DNA from: Dehalococcoidia bacterium
GTDB taxonomy: Bacteria > Chloroflexota > Dehalococcoidia > DSTF01 > JALHUB01
Assembly: GCA_022865685.1 (NCBI GenBank)
Contig: JALHUB010000076.1
Location: forward strand, 1 to 14,120
Length of the DNA stretch: 14,120 nucleotides
Reading direction: 5' to 3'
The notes under the pieces were generated by a model. The model saw nothing but the letters and a program-made list of their open reading frames with translations. It did not search any database and had not been told where the DNA came from. The position numbers and the translations under genes were made by a program. Shown here one piece after another: positions 7,003 to 13,579 of the stretch; position 1 is the stretch's first letter; every line of letters starts with the position of its first letter.

Positions 7003-8250
7003 TCAGGCGCCAAATCGTTCCTTCACGACCTTGAACGCGGCTTCGGTCACGTTGAGCGTTTCGTCGATGTCCTTCTCGCCGTGCGCTGCGGAGAGGAACC
7101 AGTTGTGGTGCGGATGGAAGAAGACCCCCCCGCGAGCGCACTCTCCGCAGAACATGCGGTTCTTCTCGAAGACTGCATCCCCAACGAACGTGAGGAACGG
7201 GATCGCGGGCGGCCCCGACTGGTGGATATCCAGTCCGAGGGAGCGGGCCTGTTGATCCAATCCCTTCCGCAGGCGCGTGCCCATCGCCTCCATGCGCTGA
7301 ATGCCGCCTTCGTCACGCAGCGTCTCGATGGTTGCCCGGGCGGCCGCCATCGCGACGGCGGCCGTCCAGAACGACCCGGTGAAGAACACCGATTCCGCCG
7401 CCGGCCGCAGCTCGTCGCGACCCAGACCCGCGGCGATCGGGTAGCCGTTGCCGAGCGCCTTGCAGTAGCAGGTGATGTCCGGTTGCACGCCGAAGTAGTC
7501 ACCAGAGCCCTCGAGGCTAAGCCGGAAGCCCGCCCGCACATCGTCGAGGATGAAGACGATGCCCTCCCTGTCGCAGAGATCGCGGACGCCCTGGAGGAAT
7601 CCCGGCGCCGGCATCTCCGAATCGTGAAACGCCTCGTGACGGAAAGGCGTCAGGATGATTCCCGCGACTTTCCCCGCGTTCTCCGCAGCGACGCGCTGCA
7701 GCTCCTGGAGGTCATTGTAGGTGAAGGTAAGGACATCCGCTTTCTGCGAAGGCGTTATCCCCGCACCGCTGGGCGTGCACCAGGCGCCGATCCCGTGGTA
7801 GGCGCCGGCCGCCATGATGATCTTGTCGCGGCCCGTATGTGCTCTCGCTACTGCCAACGACCAGGTCGTGACGTCGGAGCCGTTCTTGGCGAAGGCTGTC
7901 CAGCCGGCCCAGGGTGTGATCCCCACCAGGAGCTCAGCCAGTTCCGTCCAGATCTCGCCCGGCAGGTTCTGGCAGTCGGCGCGGTCCATCTGCGCCTTTG
8001 CAGCGGCCTCGACGCGCGGGTGACGGTGGCCGAGCACTATCGGTCCGTAGGAGCACATGAAGTCGATGTACTCGTTGCCGTCTACGTCCCAGATGCGGCA
8101 TCCTTCGCCGCGCGCCAGGAAGCTCGGGTACTCGCCCTGTGTAAGGAGGCCCGGGCTCTGGTGCCCGTAGATGCCGTTCAGGACAACGTTGCGGGCGCGC
8201 GACATGAGCGCTTCGCTCTTTGTGAAGGTGCGCGGCGATTGACTGGCCAT
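7003..8250 (-). CDS. Class III PLP-dependent aminotransferase (glutamate-1-semialdehyde aminomutase-like)
   Basis: This is a 415-aa fold-type I, class III enzyme. The ATG at 8248-8250 has AAGGAGG (8256-8262) 5 bases ahead. Landmarks are the N-terminal WDVDGNEYIDF (about 54-64) with YGPIVLGHRHP, a phosphate-binding loop KNGSDVTTW (122-130), Y151-H-G, FILDDVRAGFR with Asp236 contacting the pyridine nitrogen, and the Schiff-base Lys264 in CYCKALGNGYPIAA. It is most like HemL-type aminomutases and omega-aminotransferases. A tetrapyrrole role is not supported by the context: no heme genes are nearby, and it lies 36 bases downstream of a split transketolase. I infer an amino-group transfer or amino-shift on a small metabolite in the same pathway. 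Confidence 0.9.
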   Translation of the reverse strand: MASQSPRTFTKSEALMSRARNVVLNGIYGHQSPGLLTQGEYPSFLARGEGCRIWDVDGNEYIDFMCSYGPIVLGHRHPRVEAAAKAQMDRADCQNLPGEIWTELAELLVGITPWAGWTAFAKNGSDVTTWSLAVARAHTGRDKIIMAAGAYHGIGAWCTPSGAGITPSQKADVLTFTYNDLQELQRVAAENAGKVAGIILTPFRHEAFHDSEMPAPGFLQGVRDLCDREGIVFILDDVRAGFRLSLEGSGDYFGVQPDITCYCKALGNGYPIAAGLGRDELRPAAESVFFTGSFWTAAVAMAAARATIETLRDEGGIQRMEAMGTRLRKGLDQQARSLGLDIHQSGPPAIPFLTFVGDAVFEKNRMFCGECARGGVFFHPHHNWFLSAAHGEKDIDETLNVTEAAFKVVKERFGA

Positions 8251-8286
8251 GGTGGCCTCCTTCCATGCAACGGGTAGCCGGTGTAG

Positions 8287-9213
8287 CTAACGCGTGCCGT
8301 CCAACAGCGATACGACGGCTGCTTCTATGTCGTCGGGCGTCAGGCCGTGGATGGCGCAGAGCTCGGGATAGCTTGCCACCTCAGTGCAGAACGTGTCCCG
8401 AATACCGACGCGCGCCAGCCTGCCGGCGCCCTTCTCGGCGATGACTTCCGCGACCGCGGCGCCGAGACCGCCGATTATGCTGTGCTCCTCGACCGTGACG
8501 ATCCGTCCCGTCTCGTCCGCGGCGCTCTCGACGGCCGCGAGATCGAGCGGCTTGATCGTGTGCATATCGATGAGCCGCGCCTCGATGCCCCTCGCCTTCA
8601 GGCGGTCGTGGGCTTGGAGTGCCGGGTGCACCATTGTACCGGTGGCGATGATCGCGGCGTCGGAGCCGGCGCGCAGCGTGACCGCGCGGCCGGTGCGGAA
8701 CTCATAGTCTTCGTCGTGGACCGGCAGGAAGGCGCCGAGACGCACGTACACCGGCCCGGGAAGCGCGGCGGCGGCGCGGATGGCCTGCTCCGCCTCGTGG
8801 CCGTCGCCGGGGACGATGACGGTCATGCCGGGGATCGCGCGCATGAGCGCGATGTCTTCGATGGCGTGATGCGTCGCGCCCCAGGCGCCGGCGGCCAGCC
8901 CGCAGAAGACGGCGAGGATCTTGACGTTCCTGCTATTGTAGGCGAGGTCGGTCCTGATCTGCTCGAAACCACGCATCGTGACGAAGGGCGCCATACCGTA
9001 GACGAACGCCAGCTTCCCGCGGAGCGCGATGCCCGCCGCGACGCCTATGAGGTTCTGTTCGGTGATCCCGACGTCGACGGCGCGCTGCGGGAACCTTTCG
9101 ACGAAGGGGCCCACGCTCCCCATATCCTGGCTCACCACGAACAGGTCAGGGTTTGCCTCGCCCAGCTCGAGCAGGAGCGCGGGAAGCGATTTTACGTTGT
9201 CGTAGAGGCTCAT
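8287..9213 (-). CDS. Transketolase, C-terminal subunit (pyrimidine-binding and C-terminal domains)
   Basis: This 308-aa protein corresponds to the second half of transketolase. It has the pyrimidine-binding domain with VDVGITEQNLIG, where Glu52 is the cofactor-activating Glu, then GAWGATHHAIEDIALMRAIPGMTVI and the C-terminal domain from about residue 185 (SDAAIIATGTMV, then IDMHTIKPLD and VTVEEHSIIGGLG). Its ATG overlaps the stop of the N-terminal subunit in an ATGA (9210-9213), implying translational coupling and stoichiometric assembly. The complex transfers a two-carbon ketol unit between sugars using thiamine diphosphate; in split systems the acceptor can be unusual. With the aminotransferase 36 bases downstream, a dedicated catabolic or biosynthetic role rather than the housekeeping pentose cycle is plausible, but the substrate is not visible in the sequence. 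Confidence 0.92.
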   Translation of the reverse strand: MSLYDNVKSLPALLLELGEANPDLFVVSQDMGSVGPFVERFPQRAVDVGITEQNLIGVAAGIALRGKLAFVYGMAPFVTMRGFEQIRTDLAYNSRNVKILAVFCGLAAGAWGATHHAIEDIALMRAIPGMTVIVPGDGHEAEQAIRAAAALPGPVYVRLGAFLPVHDEDYEFRTGRAVTLRAGSDAAIIATGTMVHPALQAHDRLKARGIEARLIDMHTIKPLDLAAVESAADETGRIVTVEEHSIIGGLGAAVAEVIAEKGAGRLARVGIRDTFCTEVASYPELCAIHGLTPDDIEAAVVSLLDGTR

Positions 9214-10025
9214 GACGTCAGCCCTTGCAGCGCCTCCGCTGCCTCCTCTGGCGTCAGCCTGGTGAAGTGAGCGCGGGGGCTGCCCTCGAGGCAGGGGACG
9301 CCCTTCCCCTTCACGGTTCGCGCCAGGACCAGAGTCGGCCGCTCAGACTGCGGCGGCTGTCCCAACGCCTCGACGACCTGGGCCATGTCGTTGCCGTCGA
9401 TCTCGATGACGCGCCAGCCGAAGCTGTGCCACTTGTCCGCCAGCGGCTCCAGCGGCATGATCCGCTCTACCTCGCCGAAGGCCTGGAAGCCGTTCCGGTC
9501 GATGATCGCGGTCAGGTTGTCGAGGGCGAACCGGGGTGCTGCGAGCGCTGCCTCCCAGACCGAGCCCTCCTGAAGCTCGCCGTCGCCCATCATGACGAAG
9601 ACGCGGTTAGCGTCGCCGGAGACCTTGCACGCCAGAGCGACGCCGGTCGCCACCGGTAACCCGTGGCCGAGCGACCCGGTCGCCAGCTCCACCCCCGGTA
9701 CCTTCAGCGTGGGATGCCCCGCGAGGATGCTCCCGGCCTGCTCAAACGAAGCGAGCATCGACACCGGGAAGAAACCGCGCTCCGAGAGCGTCGCGAACAG
9801 CGCCAGTGAGCCGTGGCCCTTGCTCAGGATGAAGTAGTCGCGGTCCGGTCGCGCAGGGTCTTTGGGGTCGACGTTCATCACGCCGAAATAGAGGGCAGCC
9901 ATGACGTCCACCGCGGAGAGAGCGCCTCCCGCATGGCACATGTGCTCGGCTGCCACCGCGATGACGTGTCGGCGGATCGTGGCTGCGCGTTTCTCCAGGT
10001 CCTGGATGGTCGCTGCTTCAGGCAT
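9210..10025 (-). CDS. Transketolase, N-terminal subunit (thiamine diphosphate-binding)
   Basis: This 271-aa protein corresponds to the diphosphate-binding half of transketolase. Landmarks are H31AGGALS, SKGHGS (68-73), GSLGHGL (117-123) and the ThDP/Mg motif starting G147-D-G-E-L-Q-E-G and ending N178xxQ181. The ATG at 10023-10025 is preferred because GGAGG (10029-10033) is 3 bases ahead, a close but usable spacing, and because a good promoter lies at 10075-10103; the alternative ATG at 10079 overlaps the promoter's -10 and has no SD. It is the first gene of the minus-strand operon with the C-terminal subunit and aminotransferase, divergent from the substrate-binding protein gene. Confidence 0.91.
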   Translation of the reverse strand: MPEAATIQDLEKRAATIRRHVIAVAAEHMCHAGGALSAVDVMAALYFGVMNVDPKDPARPDRDYFILSKGHGSLALFATLSERGFFPVSMLASFEQAGSILAGHPTLKVPGVELATGSLGHGLPVATGVALACKVSGDANRVFVMMGDGELQEGSVWEAALAAPRFALDNLTAIIDRNGFQAFGEVERIMPLEPLADKWHSFGWRVIEIDGNDMAQVVEALGQPPQSERPTLVLARTVKGKGVPCLEGSPRAHFTRLTPEEAAEALQGLTS

Positions 10026-10074
10026 GGCCCTCCGTCGATATCGCGAAAACCCGGCTGAGCTACGTCTTGCGGCG

Positions 10075-10103
10075 ATCATGGATCAGGGCGGAATGAGGGT
10101 CAA
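10075..10103 (-). promoter_or_regulatory. Sigma70-like promoter for the transketolase-aminotransferase operon
   Basis: Minus-strand TTGACC (10098-10103, 5 of 6), 17-base spacer, CATGAT (10075-10080, 4 of 6). Initiation near 10068 gives a leader of about 43 bases. It is back-to-back with the promoter at 10131-10159, with the two -35 boxes 27 bp apart, which invites shared control. Confidence 0.5.
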
Positions 10104-10130
10104 CCGTCTCCACCGCTCTGCATCGAAACG

Positions 10131-10159
10131 TTGACGCGCGGCCGGCGGAGGACTAGCAT
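10131..10159 (+). promoter_or_regulatory. Sigma70-like promoter for the substrate-binding protein gene
   Basis: TTGACG (10131-10136, 5 of 6), 17-base spacer, TAGCAT (10154-10159, 4 of 6). Initiation near 10166 gives a leader of about 32 bases containing GGAGGAG (10184-10190), 7 bases before the ATG. Confidence 0.5.
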
Positions 10160-10197
10160 GGCGCAATGCGAGAGAGCGATCGCGGAGGAGGCGCCGC

Positions 10198-11424
10198 ATG
10201 CGACACGCGACGAGAGTAATCAAGATGCTGTTAATGGTTTCCGTCGCTCTCCTGCTGCTAAACAACTGCGGCGGGACCGATCAGACGGCGCCCGGCGACC
10301 GGGAGGTGCCCGGCGTGAGCGACACTGAGATCGTCTTTGGCACGCACCTGCCGATTAGCGGAAGCGCTGCTGCCGCTTACGCCCCCATCGCGGATGGGCT
10401 GCGCGCCTACTTCGACTACATCAATGACGCCGAGGGCGGTGTCTACGGTCGCAAGATCAAGCTGATAGTCGGCGACGATCACTACAACCCGCCCGACACG
10501 ATGGAAGTGATTCGCAAGCAAGTGGAGCAAAACGAGGTCTTCGCCATCGTCGCGGGGCTCGGCGATGAGACGCACAGCGCCGTCTGGAAGTACCTGGAGG
10601 AGAGGGGCATTCCGGACATGTTCATCGCTTCGGGCCTCCGTAAGTGGACGGAGCCGCCCGTCGCGACGCGATTCTCCGGCATCCCCGACTATCAGATCGA
10701 GGGCCAGATGCTTGGGGCATACGTGGCGCAGAACTTCGACGGCAAGAAGATCGGCGTCCTTCGCGAGAATAACGAGTACGGTGTCGATGGCCTCAGCGGC
10801 CTGAATAAGGGGCTCGAAGGAAGCAGTGTCGAGATAGTTGCTGAGGAGATGTGCGAGGCCACCGTGGCCGACGTGAGCGCCCAAACGCAGCGTCTCCGCA
10901 ACGGAGGCGCCGAGGTCGTCGTCTCTTTGGCCGGCCCGCTGATGTCCGCCAGCCTGGTGCAGACGGCCCGCGCGGTGATGAGCTGGGACGTGCCCATCCT
11001 CGTTAGCGGCGTGGACTGCAGCGACATCTTCATCGACCTGGCGGGCGCCGCCAACGCCGAAGGGATCGTGAGCGTGGTCTTTGGCCACCAGGTCTACGAG
11101 ACCGACAATCCGGGGATCAAGCAGCATCGCGAGATCATGGCCGAATACGGTGGCGGAGCGCTGGTCAGCAACTTCACCCTCTACGGGGCCTCCATCGCGG
11201 AGATGACGGTGGAGGCTTTGAAGAGGGCCGGGCCCGACTTGACGCGAGAAGGCTTCACCCATGCCGCTGAATCGATCCGCGATTGGACCTGCTCGACCTG
11301 CCTAACGCCGATCAACATGAGTCCCACAGACCACCGGCCTCAGGAAATCGAGATGTACAACCGGGTCGAAGGCGGGAAATGGGTAGCCTTTGGTGAGCCT
11401 GTGGACTTCGAGACGACGCGGTAG
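10198..11424 (+). CDS. ABC-type branched-chain-amino-acid-like substrate-binding lipoprotein
   Basis: This is a 408-aa type I periplasmic-binding protein (LivJ / Peripla_BP_6 class). The ATG is supported by GGAGGAG at 7 bases. An N-terminal signal peptide (basic MRHATRVIK, then a hydrophobic stretch to about residue 21) leads to Cys24 in LLLLNNCGG, a lipobox-like site with unusual Asn at -1 and -2. The mature part opens VPGVSDTEIVFGTHLPISG, then YFDYINDAEGGVYGRKIKL and KIGVLRENNEYGVDG, all typical of the family. It would sit on the outer face of the membrane and hand a small ligand to an ABC permease. No permease or ATPase gene is in the window, so it is an orphan here. Divergence from the transketolase-aminotransferase operon suggests that its ligand feeds that pathway. 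Additional Cys in the mature part (a CSTC among them) may form disulfides. Confidence 0.9.
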   Translation: MRHATRVIKMLLMVSVALLLLNNCGGTDQTAPGDREVPGVSDTEIVFGTHLPISGSAAAAYAPIADGLRAYFDYINDAEGGVYGRKIKLIVGDDHYNPPDTMEVIRKQVEQNEVFAIVAGLGDETHSAVWKYLEERGIPDMFIASGLRKWTEPPVATRFSGIPDYQIEGQMLGAYVAQNFDGKKIGVLRENNEYGVDGLSGLNKGLEGSSVEIVAEEMCEATVADVSAQTQRLRNGGAEVVVSLAGPLMSASLVQTARAVMSWDVPILVSGVDCSDIFIDLAGAANAEGIVSVVFGHQVYETDNPGIKQHREIMAEYGGGALVSNFTLYGASIAEMTVEALKRAGPDLTREGFTHAAESIRDWTCSTCLTPINMSPTDHRPQEIEMYNRVEGGKWVAFGEPVDFETTR

Positions 11425-11743
11425 GTGGCGCACAACCGCCATCCGTACCCTTCGACTCGTCGGCGTCCCCTGACGGGCCATTCGGCGGCGAGTGTCCGTG
11501 CCAGCTTCACGGATGCCGGACCCCCCTGCGCTCTGCAGATCATCGGCCCGCGTCATCGAGAGGACCTGGTGCTACAGGCTCATATGCTTACGAGTGCGAG
11601 CGTCCCTGGAATGACCGCTGGCCGCGGGAGATACCCGCTATGGAATAGCGCGACCTTGCGCCGGCCACGGCGGCGCCGACGCGCTATCCCGGCGATGCAG
11701 GAAGAGGCCGCCGAGAGAGTGGCGAAACTGGTATTCGGCTAAA
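11425..11743. other. 319-base stretch without a convincing gene
   Basis: An open frame continues from the preceding stop to 11742, but its Arg/Pro-rich product has no initiation signal and looks like out-of-frame high-GC sequence. Another frame gives the protein-like run YAYECERPWNDRWPREIP ending at a stop at 11643-11645, which could be a decayed gene fragment. A 5-bp inverted repeat GCGGG-AGATA-CCCGC lies near 11623-11637. No terminator for the preceding gene and no clear promoter for the following one are visible. Confidence 0.4.
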
Positions 11744-12331
11744 ATGAACGACGAAGAATGGTTGCGCACATACCTACGTCGCTTGACTGCGGACCCATTC
11801 GTGGGGCCAAACCCCAAAAACCCTCGTCTTGTTGACATGGTCCTTGCGCGTGTGGCGACGCGCGATTGGGGCGGAGCCCTTGATCTGGCGTCCTCATTCT
11901 GGCGCTTCGACCTGTTCGTGCATCTCGCTCCACGCATGACGCGTGACGAGCGCCGCGAGCAACTTACAGAGATATGGCCAACCTGTGACATCTGCAGCTG
12001 GCGCTGGAAGATAGTCGCCCTGACATACTTGCGGCAAGTCGGTTACATCGGCGACCTTCCCCAACCAGATACCGAACTGCTTATCTATCGAGGCGTCTCC
12101 AAGACCCGGCATCGGCTGGGCTTGTCCTGGTCGACGAACATCGAGACGGCGCGCCACTTTATAAGGCCGCTTGGGCGCGGACGCCACAGGGGCGGCTTTG
12201 TCTACAGCGCCGTTGCCTTTCCGGATGCCTTCTTAGGGGGATTCGGGGTCAGAGACGAGGCCGAATATGTTGTCGACCCGTCTCTGCTAACCGACGTGAA
12301 GCAAGTTGAAGTTGTTTCCTCAGAGCTTTAG
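11744..12331 (+). CDS. Putative ADP-ribosyltransferase-fold protein (R-S-ExE signature)
   Basis: This is a 195-aa protein. The N-terminal half (1-105) is helical with a CDIC-SWRW segment (81-88) and unknown role. The C-terminal half has the order of signatures expected of an R-S-E mono-ADP-ribosyltransferase: strand ELLIYRG with Arg116, then GLSWSTN with Ser128/Ser130, then FVYSAVAFPDAFL, then DEAEYVVDP with Glu172-x-Glu174. Such domains move ADP-ribose from NAD+ onto a target and occur in phage proteins, toxins and defence systems; the assignment here rests on motif reading alone. No SD precedes the ATG (the bases before it are GGCTAAA), so it may be leaderless or weakly translated. No antitoxin-like or macrodomain partner is adjacent. 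It lies between a degraded-looking stretch and the 3' side of tRNA-Pro, a setting that suggests horizontal acquisition. It could also be a non-catalytic relative. Confidence 0.6.
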   Translation: MNDEEWLRTYLRRLTADPFVGPNPKNPRLVDMVLARVATRDWGGALDLASSFWRFDLFVHLAPRMTRDERREQLTEIWPTCDICSWRWKIVALTYLRQVGYIGDLPQPDTELLIYRGVSKTRHRLGLSWSTNIETARHFIRPLGRGRHRGGFVYSAVAFPDAFLGGFGVRDEAEYVVDPSLLTDVKQVEVVSSEL

Positions 12332-12394
12332 AAAACCCCGCCCCCAGGACCTCATTTTTGCAATCGGTTTGCAGAATACTTCGCAGACAATGAG

Positions 12395-12418
12395 AAAGGC
12401 CCGCGAGAGCGGGCCTTT
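12395..12418. terminator. Bidirectional intrinsic terminator
   Basis: AAAGGCCCGC-GAGA-GCGGGCCTTT is a perfect 10-bp stem with a GNRA-like 4-base loop, followed by a short T-run on the plus strand (TTTT at 12416-12419) and TTTCTCA on the minus strand. It lies 63 bases after the stop of the ADP-ribosyltransferase-like gene and 14 bases past the 3' end of tRNA-Pro, so it can stop transcription from both. Confidence 0.85.
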
Positions 12419-12432
12419 TCAGATTCATTTTG

Positions 12433-12509
12433 TGGTCGGGGCGGTGGGATTCGAACCCACGACCTCCTGAACCCCATTCAGGTGCGCTACCGGGCTGCGC
12501 TACACCCCG
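12433..12509 (-). tRNA. tRNA-Pro (anticodon GGG)
   Basis: The 77-nt cloverleaf reads: acceptor CGGGGTG pairing with CGCCCCG (one G-U), D-stem GCGC/GCGC with AGCCCGGTA loop, anticodon stem CCTGA/TCAGG with loop ATGGGGT (anticodon GGG at 12473-12475), variable AGGTC, T-stem GTGGG/CCCAC with loop TTCGAAT, discriminator A and an encoded CCA (12433-12435). The C1:G72 pair and A73 are the usual identity elements of bacterial tRNA-Pro. It decodes CCC and CCU. Confidence 0.97.
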
Positions 12510-12518
12510 ACCGCTCCA

Positions 12519-12547
12519 ATCCTACCAGACGGCGCCCGCCGCGACAA
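12519..12547 (-). promoter_or_regulatory. Promoter candidate for tRNA-Pro
   Basis: Minus-strand TTGTCG (12542-12547, 4 of 6), 17-base spacer, TAGGAT (12519-12524, 4 of 6). The -10 ends 9 bases before the mature tRNA 5' end, placing initiation just upstream of it. It fits in the 49-base gap after the membrane protein gene. Confidence 0.42.
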
Positions 12548-12558
12548 GCCGCAAGGCG

Positions 12559-13383
12559 CTAGCCCCCGCCGAGCCATCTCCCCAGGATGACCATCAGTAA
12601 TCCTATCGACGCCACGAGCGCGTACTCCGTAACCACGGGGCGCGACAGATGGCCCGTCAGGTGGTGCTGCGCAATGCCGCTCGCGACGTAGAAGAACAGC
12701 AGCAGGAAGACGGCCGCCAGGAAGCCCTCAAGCGGCACGAAGTAGAGAGACCAGCGCGCCTCCGCGACTATCAACCCAATCGCCGCCGCGAAACCCAGCG
12801 ACCGCAGGCTCCTCTGTCCCACCGGCGGCGGCATGAGCTCCGTCTCGCGCAGGATCTCCGCCGCCAGCACGGCGCTCAGGAGTCCGCTGCCGACGGCCGC
12901 GGCAACGAGGCCGACGTCATAGCTGTACATGACCGCGTACAAGGCGAATGCGCCCAGGTACGTCGCGATGTTGAGGATGAAACGGCCCGTACCATAGAGT
13001 GGGCTCTCCACGTCGACGGAGAGGCATTCGCCGTAGAGGATGCCCGCCATCAGCCCTCCCGCTACCAGCGCCGCCAGGATCTCCCAATAGCCGCTGACGG
13101 TCTCTTCCAGGAAGAAGCCGGCCGCGAGACTGAGAATCACGGGCACGAGCAGATAGGGAGCCGTGTCCAGAGGGGCGCGAAAAGCGCCGTGGGAATATGA
13201 GCGGACTATGCCGTCGCTGCCAAGCGCAACGACGAGAGTCGTGATGATCAGCCACAACGAGCGCGTTGGTTCGAGCGTGAGGAACAGGGCCACGCCGAGC
13301 GCGTACACGGCCGCCACCAGCGGGATGCGACCCGCCTGGGGCAGGCTGATGCGTCCCAACCTTGTCGACGAGGCGCTTTCCAC
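12559..13383 (-). CDS. Multi-pass membrane protein, possibly DUF5656-like
   Basis: The protein has 274 aa when started at GTG 13381-13383, which has GGAGGA just ahead (13387-13392). The in-frame ATG at 13443 has no SD, and its first bases form part of a near-perfect promoter -10, so initiation there is unlikely. About nine hydrophobic segments are seen at roughly 21-37, 42-60, 75-92, 98-117, 135-153, 157-178, 195-208, 215-236 and 251-268. There are few charged residues inside the membrane; a conserved-looking acidic loop (LYGECLSVDVESPLYG) follows the fourth segment. No transporter or enzyme signature is recognised. The size and architecture recall DUF5656-type membrane proteins known from Chloroflexota, but this comparison is from memory. 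It is transcribed towards tRNA-Pro and divergent from the lipoprotein gene. Confidence 0.8.
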   Translation of the reverse strand: MESASSTRLGRISLPQAGRIPLVAAVYALGVALFLTLEPTRSLWLIITTLVVALGSDGIVRSYSHGAFRAPLDTAPYLLVPVILSLAAGFFLEETVSGYWEILAALVAGGLMAGILYGECLSVDVESPLYGTGRFILNIATYLGAFALYAVMYSYDVGLVAAAVGSGLLSAVLAAEILRETELMPPPVGQRSLRSLGFAAAIGLIVAEARWSLYFVPLEGFLAAVFLLLFFYVASGIAQHHLTGHLSRPVVTEYALVASIGLLMVILGRWLGGG

Positions 13384-13386
13384 AGG

Positions 13387-13392
13387 TCCTCC
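13387..13392 (-). promoter_or_regulatory. Start-deciding ribosome binding site for the membrane protein
   Basis: GGAGGA on the minus strand ends 3 bases before GTG 13383 (GGAGG itself at 4 bases). Spacing is short but it is the only SD near the N-terminus, and it lies downstream of the predicted transcription start. Confidence 0.5.
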
Positions 13393-13441
13393 GCTGGGTC
13401 GCCGGTAGGCGCTGGCGATCGACCGGCGTGACAGCGCTGGC

Positions 13442-13471
13442 ATTCTAGCGCCTGCCGGTTCGGGGTGTCAA
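13442..13471 (-). promoter_or_regulatory. Strong sigma70-type promoter for the membrane protein gene
   Basis: Minus-strand TTGACA (13466-13471, 6 of 6), 18-base spacer, TAGAAT (13442-13447, 5 of 6): 11 of 12 consensus positions, the best match in the window. Initiation near 13435 leaves a leader of about 52 bases to the GTG at 13383 and excludes the ATG at 13443 as start for transcripts from this promoter. Confidence 0.65.
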
Positions 13472-13511
13472 ATCGAACCCGTGACGGTCGAAGGACGCGC
13501 CGGGTGTTCTC

Positions 13512-13540
13512 TTGACACAGGTGTTTCCACTGACCATTCT
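13512..13540 (+). promoter_or_regulatory. Promoter candidate for the terminal lipoprotein gene
   Basis: TTGACA (13512-13517, 6 of 6), 17-base spacer, CATTCT (13535-13540, 3 of 6). Initiation near 13547 gives a leader of about 33 bases before TTG 13580. The -10 is poor. The element is back-to-back with the promoter at 13442-13471. Confidence 0.38.
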
Positions 13541-13579
13541 TGACGAAAGCGCTTTTTGGCGGCAGGGGGAAGTCCGGGA

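Noticed and set aside
7003..8250. Assignment of the aminotransferase as hemL for heme synthesis
   Set aside because: The core PLP motifs fit the whole class III family, and the operon contains transketolase rather than tetrapyrrole genes.
7081..8277. Plus-strand open frame of 398 codons opposite the aminotransferase
   Set aside because: A shadow of the PLP enzyme frame: no start signal, composition typical of antisense high-GC sequence. Similar frames opposite the transketolase subunits (8347-9270) and the receptor (10258-11262) were rejected for the same reason.
8287..10025. Sulfosugar (sulfo-transketolase) or apiose pathway, which also use split transketolases
   Set aside because: None of the diagnostic partners (sulfoquinovosidase, sulfo-sugar isomerase, sulfoaldehyde enzymes, apiose isomerase) is in the window, and subunit motifs do not distinguish the substrates by eye.
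10030..10068. tRNA-like GTAGCTCAGCCGG string in the transketolase leader (minus strand)
   Set aside because: It resembles a D-arm, but no acceptor, anticodon or T-arm can be paired around it.
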